Positions 17,148-25,421 of a stretch of 64,000 bases of DNA are shown one piece after another. Source of the stretch: Marinobacter caseinilyticus. Its GTDB lineage: Bacteria; Pseudomonadota; Gammaproteobacteria; Pseudomonadales; Oleiphilaceae. Each line of letters starts with the position of its first letter. Within the stretch, counting starts at the first letter, position 1. The position numbers and the translations under genes are program-made. The stretch spans positions 55,259 through 119,258 of the forward strand of contig NZ_WUQJ01000036.1 in NCBI RefSeq assembly GCF_011074955.1, in the 5' to 3' direction. The notes under the pieces were generated by a model that saw nothing but the letters and a program-made list of their open reading frames with translations, searched no databases and was not told the origin of the DNA.

Positions 17148-17837
17148 TCATTCCACTTTTGGCGTGGGTCTTATCAGGACTTCATTGACGTCGACGTGGG
17201 CAGGTTGCGAAACCGCGTACATCACCGCGCGGGCAATGTCCTCATCAACCAATGCATGTTCAGGCTTTTGATCAAAAAACGCCGTATCCACCATGCCGGG
17301 CTCAATCAGTGTGACACGCACACCACTGCCTCGCAGCTCCTCGCGCACACCGTACCCAATCGCGGTCACCGCCCATTTGGTGGCGCTGTACATGGAACCG
17401 GGGATGGTAGCTCTGCCCGCCGCGGAGCCCGTCAAAAGCACATGCCCGCGGGACTTGCGCAACGCCGGCAAGGTCGCTTGAAGGGTCAGACCAACGCCAT
17501 AAACGTTGGTCAATATCATGTCTCGCCAGGCCTCATGGTCCGCGCTACTAAAGCCCCCGGGAGAACCCCCGCGCCCGGCATTGGCAAAAACCGCATCGAT
17601 CTGACCAAAATGCGTCAGGGTGTCTTCCACCATTTTCAACTGCTGTTCAAAATTCTGCATGTCACACGTCAGTGCCAGGGCGTGGTCCGGCCCACCCAGC
17701 TCGTGTTGCAAAGACGTTAATTTTTCGGGCGTGCGGGCGGCCAGCACCACACGATACCCATCCTTGACCGCGGCTCTTGCTGTTGCAGCGCCAATGCCCG
17801 ATGAAGCGCCGGTAATTACCATCACTTTCTGAACCAT
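17148..17837 (-). CDS. Short-chain dehydrogenase/reductase
   Basis: A 229-residue classical SDR. TGASSGIG (residues 9-16) is the NAD(P)-binding glycine motif, FANAG is the structural NAG motif, a serine in LLTGSAAG and YSATK (Y-x-x-x-K) give the catalytic triad. The arginine in VLAARTPEK suggests NADP(H) preference. It is transcribed alone, away from yebG. The substrate cannot be predicted from sequence. Confidence 0.9.
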   Translation of the reverse strand: MVQKVMVITGASSGIGAATARAAVKDGYRVVLAARTPEKLTSLQHELGGPDHALALTCDMQNFEQQLKMVEDTLTHFGQIDAVFANAGRGGSPGGFSSADHEAWRDMILTNVYGVGLTLQATLPALRKSRGHVLLTGSAAGRATIPGSMYSATKWAVTAIGYGVREELRGSGVRVTLIEPGMVDTAFFDQKPEHALVDEDIARAVMYAVSQPAHVDVNEVLIRPTPKVE

Positions 17838-17977
17838 GATTGTCTCCTTACTTGGGGGTGGGACATTCTACGGTTGTGATGTTGTCATGGACTTACACCC
17901 TGTCGGACCAAAATGAACACCGCAACATTTTTCAATTGAACACCCCTTGCCCTTGATGATCCATAGTCATATAGTCA

Positions 17978-17997
17978 TACTGTATATTCAACCAGTA
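17978..17997. promoter_or_regulatory. LexA (SOS) box
   Basis: TACTGTATATTCAACCAGTA has the full CTG-N10-CAG core and the flanking TA of the gammaproteobacterial LexA box. It lies 33 bases before the yebG-like start codon, where it would cover the promoter. YebG is a known SOS gene in Escherichia coli, so the site and gene support each other. Confidence 0.88.
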
Positions 17998-18030
17998 AAT
18001 CACTGACAAACCCACAGGAGTGGCTGCTGT

Positions 18031-18309
18031 ATGGCGGTGAAAACCTTGTATTATACTGAAAAGGACGGGCTGGACGTGGCACTAAAGAATCCCGACACCA
18101 TGATCTTCTCAAGTAAGGCCGAGGCCGATGCGCGAGACAGGATTCTTGAGCTTTCCGAAGAAATCAGCGTATTTCTCCAGGCGAAGGTCAGTGATATTAA
18201 TGAAGAAACCGCAGAAGCCTGTGCCATGGCGATTGCCGAACATTCCGAGCTGTTTAAAAAAGCCTTCAAGAAACCGTCTGTGCTGAATACGCCGGAAGAC
18301 GAAGGCTGA
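18031..18309 (+). CDS. yebG: YebG family DNA-damage-inducible protein
   Basis: A 92-residue protein matching YebG in length and layout: MAVKTLYYTEKDG at the start, SSKAEADARDRILELSEEISVFLQ in the middle and a helical C-terminus. A LexA box precedes it, so it should be induced in the SOS response. AGGAG lies about 11 bases before the ATG. The molecular function of YebG is not well established. It is followed by a DUF1232 gene after 94 bases, which may have its own promoter. Confidence 0.88.
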   Translation: MAVKTLYYTEKDGLDVALKNPDTMIFSSKAEADARDRILELSEEISVFLQAKVSDINEETAEACAMAIAEHSELFKKAFKKPSVLNTPEDEG

Positions 18310-18403
18310 TGGAACCGATAACCATCCGTTGTGCGGTCACAGCTCGAGGCGTCAGAGTGATATAATAATGCTCGCATCCATCACGCTTCATCGAAGGATC
18401 ATT

Positions 18404-18814
18404 ATGAGCACGATCAGCAATGAACAGGCAGAGTCTGCGCTGCAGGCGCACGCCGATGATGTTAATCAGCGGGATTTAAGCCACGTCTTGTCGAAGCGGG
18501 CCGCCATCGAAGCCAAAGCCCAGCGTAAAGGGCCACTGCGGCGGTTTCTGGAGGACATCCAGGTGATGTTCTCCATGCTTGGCGATTACTGGAATGGCCG
18601 TTATCGGGCGGTGCCCTGGATGAGCATCGCGGCCATCGCCGGGGCACTCTTGTATGTGCTGAACCCGATTGACCTGATTCCAGACCTGATTGTCGGCTTC
18701 GGCCTGTTTGACGATGCCGCCGTCCTGGCTGCGTGTTTGTCAATGGTCGAGTCGGATTTGGCCACTTACGCGGCCTGGAAGCATCAACAAAGCAGCGAGG
18801 AAGACCCGGCATGA
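18404..18814 (+). CDS. YkvA-like DUF1232 membrane protein
   Basis: A 136-residue protein; the ATG at 18404 has AAGGA upstream. The C-terminal half has the DUF1232 signature YVLNPIDLIPDLIVGFGLFDDAAVL inside one or two membrane helices. The N-terminal half is soluble and helical. The stop overlaps the start of the DUF6231-like gene (ATGA), implying coupled expression. Function is unknown; the family is widespread in bacteria. Confidence 0.86.
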   Translation: MSTISNEQAESALQAHADDVNQRDLSHVLSKRAAIEAKAQRKGPLRRFLEDIQVMFSMLGDYWNGRYRAVPWMSIAAIAGALLYVLNPIDLIPDLIVGFGLFDDAAVLAACLSMVESDLATYAAWKHQQSSEEDPA

Positions 18815-19296
18815 GCGCGCCAACGGCAGCGGCGGAGTGCCTCTCGGGGTTGATAGAGGCGTGTCAGCCTCAGTCACTGCTGGTGTGTGGCCAACTGGCC
18901 CAGCACCTCGGCCAGAGCTGGCACCAAGCCCACCCAGACACCCGGGTGACGGTGCTGACCTCCGATACCCTCACGGTTGAGCACGCCCTATCCCGGCCGT
19001 ACGATGTGGCACTGATCACCGAGACGCTGGAACATCACCCTCAGAAAAACGGCGCTTTGCTGCTCGGCCAGTTGCGCAACTATGGAACGCACCAGATCGC
19101 GGTGCTGGTCGCTGACTCCGATCGCTGGCAGTTTCAGGACTTTATCGGTCTGGGGTTCAAGCGTCTCACCCAGTTTGAGTCTCAGCCACCGTTAACCCTC
19201 TACACCTACAATATATCCAATTACAACCACAAGCGGGACTGGAACAATGCACGTTTCTGGGCCAACCCGGAAATGTGGGACAAGGCCCGCTGGTAG
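18811..19296 (+). CDS. Conserved DUF6231-like protein
   Basis: A 161-residue soluble protein that begins at the ATG overlapping the DUF1232 stop. It looks like a Rossmann-type domain lacking a clear cofactor motif (SLLVCGQLAQHLGQSW, RVTVLTSDTLTVEHALSRPYDVALITETLEHH), reminiscent of a degenerate methyltransferase, and ends NARFWANPEMWDKARW, a conserved tail in this gammaproteobacterial family. No enzymatic activity can be assigned. The assignment to DUF6231 is from recollection of the family. Confidence 0.75.
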   Translation: MSAPTAAAECLSGLIEACQPQSLLVCGQLAQHLGQSWHQAHPDTRVTVLTSDTLTVEHALSRPYDVALITETLEHHPQKNGALLLGQLRNYGTHQIAVLVADSDRWQFQDFIGLGFKRLTQFESQPPLTLYTYNISNYNHKRDWNNARFWANPEMWDKARW

Positions 19297-19401
19297 CATG
19301 CCCGTCTGCCCGAACTGACTAACAAACCGGCCCATTCTCAACCGCATCCGTACCGGCTTCGTATAGACTGACAACAATCATCAGTTATGTAACAGGGGGC
19401 A

Positions 19402-20076
19402 ATGTCCGTGGGCTGTCCAGCCGTATCGGTAACCGGTCTTTATAAATCCTTTGTCGATGGCAATGAGCAGGTGCGGGTGCTCGAAAACCTGACATTCACC
19501 CTGCCACTGCACCACTCGACGGCTCTCGTCGGGCCGTCAGGCAGTGGCAAGAGTACCCTGATCAACATCCTGACCGGCATTGAACCACCCGATGCCGGTG
19601 CCATTCGGCTGTTTGGCGAGACGGTCAGCCACAGTAGCCAAAAGCGGTGGTCTCAGCTGCGGGGACAATGCATCGCCACCGTCTTCCAGGACGCCAACCT
19701 GATGCCCACGCTCTCCCTTGCCAACAACATTCGACTGCGGGCGCAGCTGGCAGGCACGTCCGACGCCAACGCCGAACACTGGCTCAACCTGCTGGGACTG
19801 GACAACCTCGGCCACCGTTTTCCTGATCAGGTTTCCGGTGGCCAACGTCAGCGCGCGGCGCTGGCGATGGCCTTTGCCATGCGCCCGGCGTTGCTGTTGG
19901 CCGATGAGCCGACCGGCAGCCTGGACGTCGCCACCGCCCGGCAAGTCGCCGATGCGCTGTTTCACCACCAACAGGACACCGGCTGTCCCATGCTGCTGTC
20001 AACTCACGACCCGGTCCTGGCCGCGCGTTGCGACACCACGCTCTCGCTGATGGCCACCGGGCTGGGTGATCCGTGA
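19402..20076 (+). CDS. AttE/LolD-like ABC transporter ATPase
   Basis: A 224-residue ATPase with Walker A GPSGSGKST, ABC signature VSGGQRQRAALA, Walker B ALLLADEPTGS and the switch histidine in STHD. The sequence is of the LolD/MacB/FtsE group that works with FtsX-type permeases, and the next gene, overlapping by 4 bases, encodes one. A following AttH-type lipoprotein makes this an AttEFGH-like operon. GGGGG precedes the ATG. Substrate unknown; envelope lipid or signal export is inferred. Confidence 0.91.
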   Translation: MSVGCPAVSVTGLYKSFVDGNEQVRVLENLTFTLPLHHSTALVGPSGSGKSTLINILTGIEPPDAGAIRLFGETVSHSSQKRWSQLRGQCIATVFQDANLMPTLSLANNIRLRAQLAGTSDANAEHWLNLLGLDNLGHRFPDQVSGGQRQRAALAMAFAMRPALLLADEPTGSLDVATARQVADALFHHQQDTGCPMLLSTHDPVLAARCDTTLSLMATGLGDP

Positions 20077-22376
20077 CTCTGTCCGGTGCGCTTCTCAGCC
20101 ATTATCGACGGCACCCTCTCCAGTTCCTGGCCTTGCTGCTCATATTATTGATTGCAACTGCGCTGTGGAGCGGCGTCTGGAGTCTGTCCCAACAAGCCCG
20201 CGCCAGTTTCAGCGCAAGCGACGCGGCCTTGGCCCAGCGTCATGTTGTCTTGCGCAACGATGGCGTGCCCGTTGGCGTCTCGGACTTTGTGAGACTGCGA
20301 CGTCTCGGGGTCTGTGTAACACCACAACTGGTGGTAGAGCGCCCCGCGCCACAGGGCCGACTCATTGGCATCGACGCCTTCTCGCTGGCCTGTTTCGCAG
20401 CGCAGAGCGCGCCCAATGCCAGGGCGCACCCCGGAGTGTTTGTGGATATCGGCGAAGCGGAGGCGATTGCCGGCACCCGATGGCCAACCCGCCTGACACT
20501 GTTCATCGACCAGACAACGTCCGGACTGCCATCCGATTACCGCATTGAACAACAACCTGGAACCGTGGCCACCGAGCAGCTTGCCGACAGTTTCCTGCTG
20601 AATCTGGACGCACTGTGCGCACTGGTGTTGCTGATCTCGGCCCTGTTGGTCCGCAGTGTGTTTGTACTCGGGATGACCCAGCGCGAGGCCTCGCTGGTGT
20701 TATTGCAACGTCACGGTGTGACCGCCCAGCGTATTCGCTGGCACCTGGTGGTTGAAATCACCCTGTTCGCCCTCCTAGGTGGCGGGCTCGGTCTGGTCCT
20801 CGGCCGAGTGCTGGCCCGAGGCTTTGCAGCGGGCTTTGACCAGGTGCTATCGGGACTGTTCAGTGTCAGTCTGTATACTCAAACCGCCTCCGTATTATCC
20901 TGGTTAGCGCCCCTGCTGATGCTGGTCATTGTGATGATTTGGGCAGTGGCCGACCGGCTGTTTGAACATCAACCCTCACGGCACAAACCGGCACAGATGA
21001 CCGCCGCCTGGTTAACCCTGGCGACAGGGGTTGGGGTGGTGTTGCTGCTGCCCTCTCTGACCGGGCAGTTCGCCGGCATCGCCCTGGTGCTTGCCGGCTA
21101 CGGCTGGCTCACCACCCTGAACTTACCCTTGCTACTTGAGCGTTTGGCACGCCGGTCAGCCAGCCCGCTGCTGAGCTGGTCCTGGTCAGAGGTTTCGGCC
21201 ATGGTTCGCCAGCTCGCCCTGCCACTGGCGGCCCTGCAGTTTGCAGCCGCAACCGTAATCGCCGTGCATGCCTTGGTGGCCACCTTTGAATCCACCTTCT
21301 ACCAGTGGCTGGACCAGCGTTTGCAGGGTGATGTGTATGTTCAGGCGCCGCCGGCGCTGGAGCGGCAAACGGCCCGGCAACGGCTCGCGTCCCTGGCGTC
21401 GGTGTCCGCGCTGCACAGCGTCTTGCGCGGTCGTGCCCAGTCCCGTTTCGGCTCCTTGGACGTGATGGCGATTGAGTCGGCATCGCCGCTTCTGCGGCGC
21501 TGGGAGTTTTTATCGACGGCGGTGCCAGGCGATACCGGAGTAGCAGACGCTTCCGCGGGTACACCGACCGATGGCGACACCGTCTGGCGTGCTGTCGCAG
21601 CAGGACAGGTGCTGATCAATGAGCAGCTGTCGCGGCGTCATGGTTTGGCCGCCGGCAATGCAATCACTTTAACGCTGGGGACGACCACCATGACCGCGAC
21701 CATTGCCGCCGTTTACGCCGATTACGGTCGTCCGGCCGGTGAGGTGGTGATTGACCAGGCGCTATGGCCTGAAAATTGGCCCTATCAATCCTCCAGCTTC
21801 GCCGTGCGCTTGCGCTCCGGCGGCGTTGAATCTTTTCAACAGCAGTTGGCTCAGGCCTGGCAGACGTCCGATGTTAAGGTTCGGGACAATGAGGCAATCC
21901 GCACACTGGCGGTCAGGATTTTCGACCAGACCTTTGCCCTCACTCGCGCCATCAGCACCATGACGCTGCTGCTGGCCGGGGTCGCCTTGTTATTGATGGC
22001 ACTCACTCTGTTTGCCTCCCGAAGTTGGTATTACCAACTGCTACAGGTTTGGGGTTTGTCGGCCACACAGGTACGGGGCTGGCTGATCCGCCACGGGCTG
22101 CTGCTGACCGGGGCCATCGCCCTGATCGCGCTGCCACTGGGCGTTTTTCTGACCTGGGTCTTGGTGGCGCGCATTAATCCGTTGGCATTTGGCTGGTCAC
22201 TGCCCATGGCCACCTACCCAGGTTTCTGGCTGATGATCGTCGCCCTGAGCCTGGCGGTAGGGCTGGTGTTGGCGGTCTTGTTGGCACCACAAATTGCCCT
22301 GAGTCCGGCCAGCATTCGCCGTAGCACGGAACCCCATCATCCTTCGGGCACGGGCAGGGAGAAAAAGGCAGGATGA
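20073..22376 (+). CDS. FtsX-like ABC permease (fused AttF/AttG type)
   Basis: A 767-residue membrane protein starting at GTG 20073, overlapping the ATPase stop. It has an N-terminal helix (FLALLLILLIATALWSGVWS), a periplasmic part, a first FtsX block with three helices (about residues 180-310), further helices, a second periplasmic domain and a last FtsX block of three helices near the C-terminus. Two FtsX blocks in one chain mean that a single polypeptide could serve where AttF and AttG are separate. It is coupled to the AttH-like gene by a 4-base overlap. Confidence 0.87.
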   Translation: MTLSGALLSHYRRHPLQFLALLLILLIATALWSGVWSLSQQARASFSASDAALAQRHVVLRNDGVPVGVSDFVRLRRLGVCVTPQLVVERPAPQGRLIGIDAFSLACFAAQSAPNARAHPGVFVDIGEAEAIAGTRWPTRLTLFIDQTTSGLPSDYRIEQQPGTVATEQLADSFLLNLDALCALVLLISALLVRSVFVLGMTQREASLVLLQRHGVTAQRIRWHLVVEITLFALLGGGLGLVLGRVLARGFAAGFDQVLSGLFSVSLYTQTASVLSWLAPLLMLVIVMIWAVADRLFEHQPSRHKPAQMTAAWLTLATGVGVVLLLPSLTGQFAGIALVLAGYGWLTTLNLPLLLERLARRSASPLLSWSWSEVSAMVRQLALPLAALQFAAATVIAVHALVATFESTFYQWLDQRLQGDVYVQAPPALERQTARQRLASLASVSALHSVLRGRAQSRFGSLDVMAIESASPLLRRWEFLSTAVPGDTGVADASAGTPTDGDTVWRAVAAGQVLINEQLSRRHGLAAGNAITLTLGTTTMTATIAAVYADYGRPAGEVVIDQALWPENWPYQSSSFAVRLRSGGVESFQQQLAQAWQTSDVKVRDNEAIRTLAVRIFDQTFALTRAISTMTLLLAGVALLLMALTLFASRSWYYQLLQVWGLSATQVRGWLIRHGLLLTGAIALIALPLGVFLTWVLVARINPLAFGWSLPMATYPGFWLMIVALSLAVGLVLAVLLAPQIALSPASIRRSTEPHHPSGTGREKKAG

Positions 22377-23506
22377 CCGGTTTCAAATGGCACTGGCCCG
22401 GCTTTGTCGCACGGATTCAGACCCCAACGTGGCTCGTATACCTGTTGATCGGTGCAGTCACCGCCTGCTCTGAGACTTCGTCGCTGGACAGCAGTTTTGC
22501 CGGGCTTGGGGACATCGCCGAAGAAGGTTTCCGGCAGCCGTCCCCCAGAGACGGTATTGAATTACCCAGAGACATGGGCCCTCATCCCGATTACCGCATT
22601 GAATGGTGGTATCTCACCGCCAATCTGACGACCGCAGAGGGCACGCCCATGGGTCTGCAATGGACGCAATTTCGTCGCGGGCTGCAGCCACCAACGGCCA
22701 ACGACCCCGGCACCGTGGATCACCATTGGCCCCTGGATACGATCTGGATGAGCCACGCCGCGGTGTCGTTTGACGGCCGCCATGTGTTTGAGGAGCGCCT
22801 GGCCCGCGGCGGCATCGGCCAGACCGGAGCCACCGCGGAGCCTTTCCACGTCTGGCTGGACGACTGGCAACTGAGCGAGGGACAGAACGGTCACTGGGAA
22901 CTCAGCGCAGGCGCTGGCGCTGGCGACTGGCACTACACTCTGCGCATTCGCCCTCAGCGTCCCATTGTCCGCCATGGCCAAAACGGGTTCAGCGCCAAAT
23001 CAGTCGACGGTCAGGGTTCAATGTATTTCAGTTTTGTCGATCTCGCCATTGACGGCACAGTGACCATCGATGGCCAGACTCTCGCAGTGTCCGGCCAAGG
23101 CTGGTTTGATCGGGAATGGAGCAGTCAGCTTTTAAAAGCCGAGGAAGGCGGTTGGGACTGGCTGGCGCTGCATCTCGGTAACGGTGACAAAGTAATGGCC
23201 TTTCGCCTGGGCCAGGAGGACCAGCCGTTCCGATCCGCGACCTGGGTCGCTGCCAACGGCGAGGTCGAAACCCTGAGCGCCAACCAGTTCACCCTCGAGC
23301 CGCTGCATCGACGCAAAACCAGCGCCGGGACGGTTCCGGACCAGTGGCGGCTCACCATCCCATCGAAAAACATTGTGGTGGCCGTTACCGTCCCACCGGG
23401 CAACTACTGGAACGATGGCGTGTTCCCCTATTGGGAAAGCCCCGTCGCCGTCAGCGGCAGTCACCGCGGCACAGGTTATTTGGAGATGACCGGTTATCAC
23501 CGCTGA
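22373..23506 (+). CDS. AttH/CrtC-like lipocalin-fold lipoprotein
   Basis: A 377-residue lipoprotein: a signal helix ends at the lipobox VTAC (Cys32). The body has the AttH/hydroxyneurosporene-synthase signature, DMGPHPDYRIEWWYLTANL and later GQGWFDREWSSQ, giving a double lipocalin-like barrel. Proteins of this family encoded next to AttE and AttF/AttG ABC components are thought to bind a hydrophobic ligand at the periplasmic face. Annotation as a carotenoid hydratase would be misleading because no carotenoid genes are nearby. Confidence 0.88.
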   Translation: MTGFKWHWPGFVARIQTPTWLVYLLIGAVTACSETSSLDSSFAGLGDIAEEGFRQPSPRDGIELPRDMGPHPDYRIEWWYLTANLTTAEGTPMGLQWTQFRRGLQPPTANDPGTVDHHWPLDTIWMSHAAVSFDGRHVFEERLARGGIGQTGATAEPFHVWLDDWQLSEGQNGHWELSAGAGAGDWHYTLRIRPQRPIVRHGQNGFSAKSVDGQGSMYFSFVDLAIDGTVTIDGQTLAVSGQGWFDREWSSQLLKAEEGGWDWLALHLGNGDKVMAFRLGQEDQPFRSATWVAANGEVETLSANQFTLEPLHRRKTSAGTVPDQWRLTIPSKNIVVAVTVPPGNYWNDGVFPYWESPVAVSGSHRGTGYLEMTGYHR

Positions 23507-23612
23507 TTGCCGCACCTGCCCACCGATGGCATTAAAAATGCTTAGTCTCCTTTGAACGACGTAACACTGCCGGTTTGCTGACATCGGTCGCCGGCACAGA
23601 AGGAGCATACAC

Positions 23613-24254
23613 GTGTCACTACTCTCATCACTGGCCCGCCTTGGCGCCGGTTTCCAACAAGCGGCCGAAAGCCGCAGTGCGGCTCAAGCCCAGCAACAGA
23701 AGGCGTCTGCCACGGCTCCGCAAGACGCGACGGGCAAGCAAGATGACAGTGTGACACTCAATGGGGGCGAGCAACCAAAGGCCTCATCGCGACTCGCGGT
23801 CAGTCGCTACAAATCGGATGTGGGGCAAGACGCTGCCTTTGTACGTGAGACCTTGCGGCACAAACTTGCCGAGTACAATCTGAACCCCGCCACGCGCATG
23901 GCGGTTCAACGATCATCCGGTGGTACCTTGGCGCTGGAAGCCCGGATGCCGGAAAACCTGAGGCAGCAGATTGAACTGGATCTCAATAACAACAAGGGCT
24001 TCAAAGACGCTTTTGGTCGATTAAGCATGAACGAGCCCACGCTGGCGTTTGTGGATACCGCGCTCAAGCTCAACAAAGCCTATGGTGTGAATAACAGCTT
24101 GCTGGACACACTGGTCAGTGATAATCAGCAATTTAACGGCCTGGGTGACTTGGTCCATCGCTACGATAACCTGCGCCAGACCCTGAGCGCCGAGCGTGTC
24201 GAAGCGGCAGGCAATCCACGCCACTACGCCTTCAGCCTCAACGCGCAGGCCTGA
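23613..24254 (+). CDS. Hypothetical protein, unrecognised
   Basis: A 213-residue protein starting at GTG 23613 with AAGGAG upstream. Residues 1-60 are low-complexity (Gln, Ala, Ser rich); residues 70-213 look folded and helical (DAAFVRETLRHKLAEYNLNPATRMAV, ENLRQQIELDLNNNKGFKDAFGRLSMNEPTLAFVDTALKLNKAYG). There is no signal peptide, membrane segment or known motif. The composition would suit a secreted effector or flagellar-hook-like linker, but nothing in the context confirms that. It is convergent with the YciO gene. Confidence 0.72.
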   Translation: MSLLSSLARLGAGFQQAAESRSAAQAQQQKASATAPQDATGKQDDSVTLNGGEQPKASSRLAVSRYKSDVGQDAAFVRETLRHKLAEYNLNPATRMAVQRSSGGTLALEARMPENLRQQIELDLNNNKGFKDAFGRLSMNEPTLAFVDTALKLNKAYGVNNSLLDTLVSDNQQFNGLGDLVHRYDNLRQTLSAERVEAAGNPRHYAFSLNAQA

Positions 24255-24279
24255 GTGCAATATCGCAGCGGAGCTCTGG

Positions 24280-24906
24280 CTAACCCAGTTGGAACGGCGC
24301 CGGATTGCCCTTCCCGACCCGGGTCACTTCCGGCACATCGCCACACATGTTGACCACCGTGGTCGCCTCCATGCCGCAAAATCCACCATCAATGATCAAG
24401 TCCAGTTCGTGCTCCAGCGTTTCCCGTATATCGTAAGGATCGGTCATCGGTTCACTCTCACCAGGCAGAATCAGCGTGCTGCTCATAATAGGCTCGCCCA
24501 GCTCGCTCAGCAGAGCCTGGACAATGGCATTGTCAGGCACGCGCAGGCCAATGGTGCGGCGCTTTGGATGCAGCAGACGTTTGGGGACTTCACCGGTGGC
24601 ATCGAGGATGAACGTGTAGGGGCCCGGCGTGAAGTTTTTCAGCAGCCGAAACTGGGTATTGCCCACTTTGGCGTAAATGCCCACATCTGAAAGGTCCCGG
24701 CACACCAGGGTGAAGTTGTGCTTGTCATCCAGCCGCCGGATCCGTTTGATACGGTCCGCGGCCTGTTTATCGCCTAAATGACACCCCAGTGCATAGCCCG
24801 AATCCGTCGGGTAAACAATCACGCCGCCCTGCTGCAGGATCTCGACGGCTTGCTTGATTAATCGTTTTTGCGGGGTCTCAGGATGAATCTGGAAAAACTG
24901 ACTCAT
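24280..24906 (-). CDS. YciO/YrdC/Sua5-family protein
   Basis: A 208-residue protein from the ATG at 24906. GGVIVYPTDSGYALGCHLGDKQAADRIKRIRR is the conserved nucleotide-binding N-terminus of the Sua5/YrdC/YciO family, and KRRTIGLRVPDNAI and SSTLILPGESE are later family motifs. The N-terminal MSQFFQIHPETPQKRLI is typical of YciO rather than TsaC. TsaC makes threonylcarbamoyl-AMP for t6A in tRNA; YciO activity is weak or different. It is followed upstream by a BolA gene 19 bases away. Confidence 0.91.
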   Translation of the reverse strand: MSQFFQIHPETPQKRLIKQAVEILQQGGVIVYPTDSGYALGCHLGDKQAADRIKRIRRLDDKHNFTLVCRDLSDVGIYAKVGNTQFRLLKNFTPGPYTFILDATGEVPKRLLHPKRRTIGLRVPDNAIVQALLSELGEPIMSSTLILPGESEPMTDPYDIRETLEHELDLIIDGGFCGMEATTVVNMCGDVPEVTRVGKGNPAPFQLG

Positions 24907-24925
24907 AACGTATCCTGTATCAAGA

Positions 24926-25258
24926 TTAGGCTTGGTTAGCGGGGTCATGTTTGGACCCACCCACGCACTGGGGGGACGCCGGCGCAGATTCCTGCCGAGC
25001 CGACCATTCCTGGGGCGTGTAAAGGTGTAAGGCCAGCGCATGCACACCGCCGGCCAGTTCAGCGGCCAACACCTGATACACGGTCTGGTGCCGTTTGACC
25101 TTGCCCAAAGACTCAAAGCGCCCGGACACCATCGTGACTTTGAAGTGGGTTTCGGAGTTTGGTGGAACGCTGTGCATGTGGCTCTCGTTTTCAACAGCCA
25201 AGTGCTCAGCCTCGAACTCCGCTGCCAGTTTTTGCTCAATCGACTGCTGGATCGACAT
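24926..25258 (-). CDS. BolA family protein
   Basis: A 110-residue protein; the start at 25258 (MSIQQSIEQKLAAEF) gives the usual BolA length, with AAGGAG upstream. The KH-like fold signature is present: ENESHMHSVPPNSETHFKVTMVSGRFESLGKVKRHQTVYQVLAAELAGGVHALALHLYTPQEW, including the conserved FxGxxxxxRHRxVY-like block. BolA proteins bind [2Fe-2S] clusters with monothiol glutaredoxins and also act as regulators. It is in an operon with YciO and is divergent from topB. Confidence 0.92.
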   Translation of the reverse strand: MSIQQSIEQKLAAEFEAEHLAVENESHMHSVPPNSETHFKVTMVSGRFESLGKVKRHQTVYQVLAAELAGGVHALALHLYTPQEWSARQESAPASPQCVGGSKHDPANQA

Positions 25259-25421
25259 GCCTGAAGTTAACTCCTTTAATCCATTGAAACGGTCTGGTAA
25301 AACATCCGACGAACACGCCAGACTCACTGGGCTTAGTGTACACCAGGACCGTCGCAGCTGCTTGACAGTGAACCGGTGATTCGCCATCTTCGCTCTCCCA
25401 TTAGCGCCACGACGGAATGCC

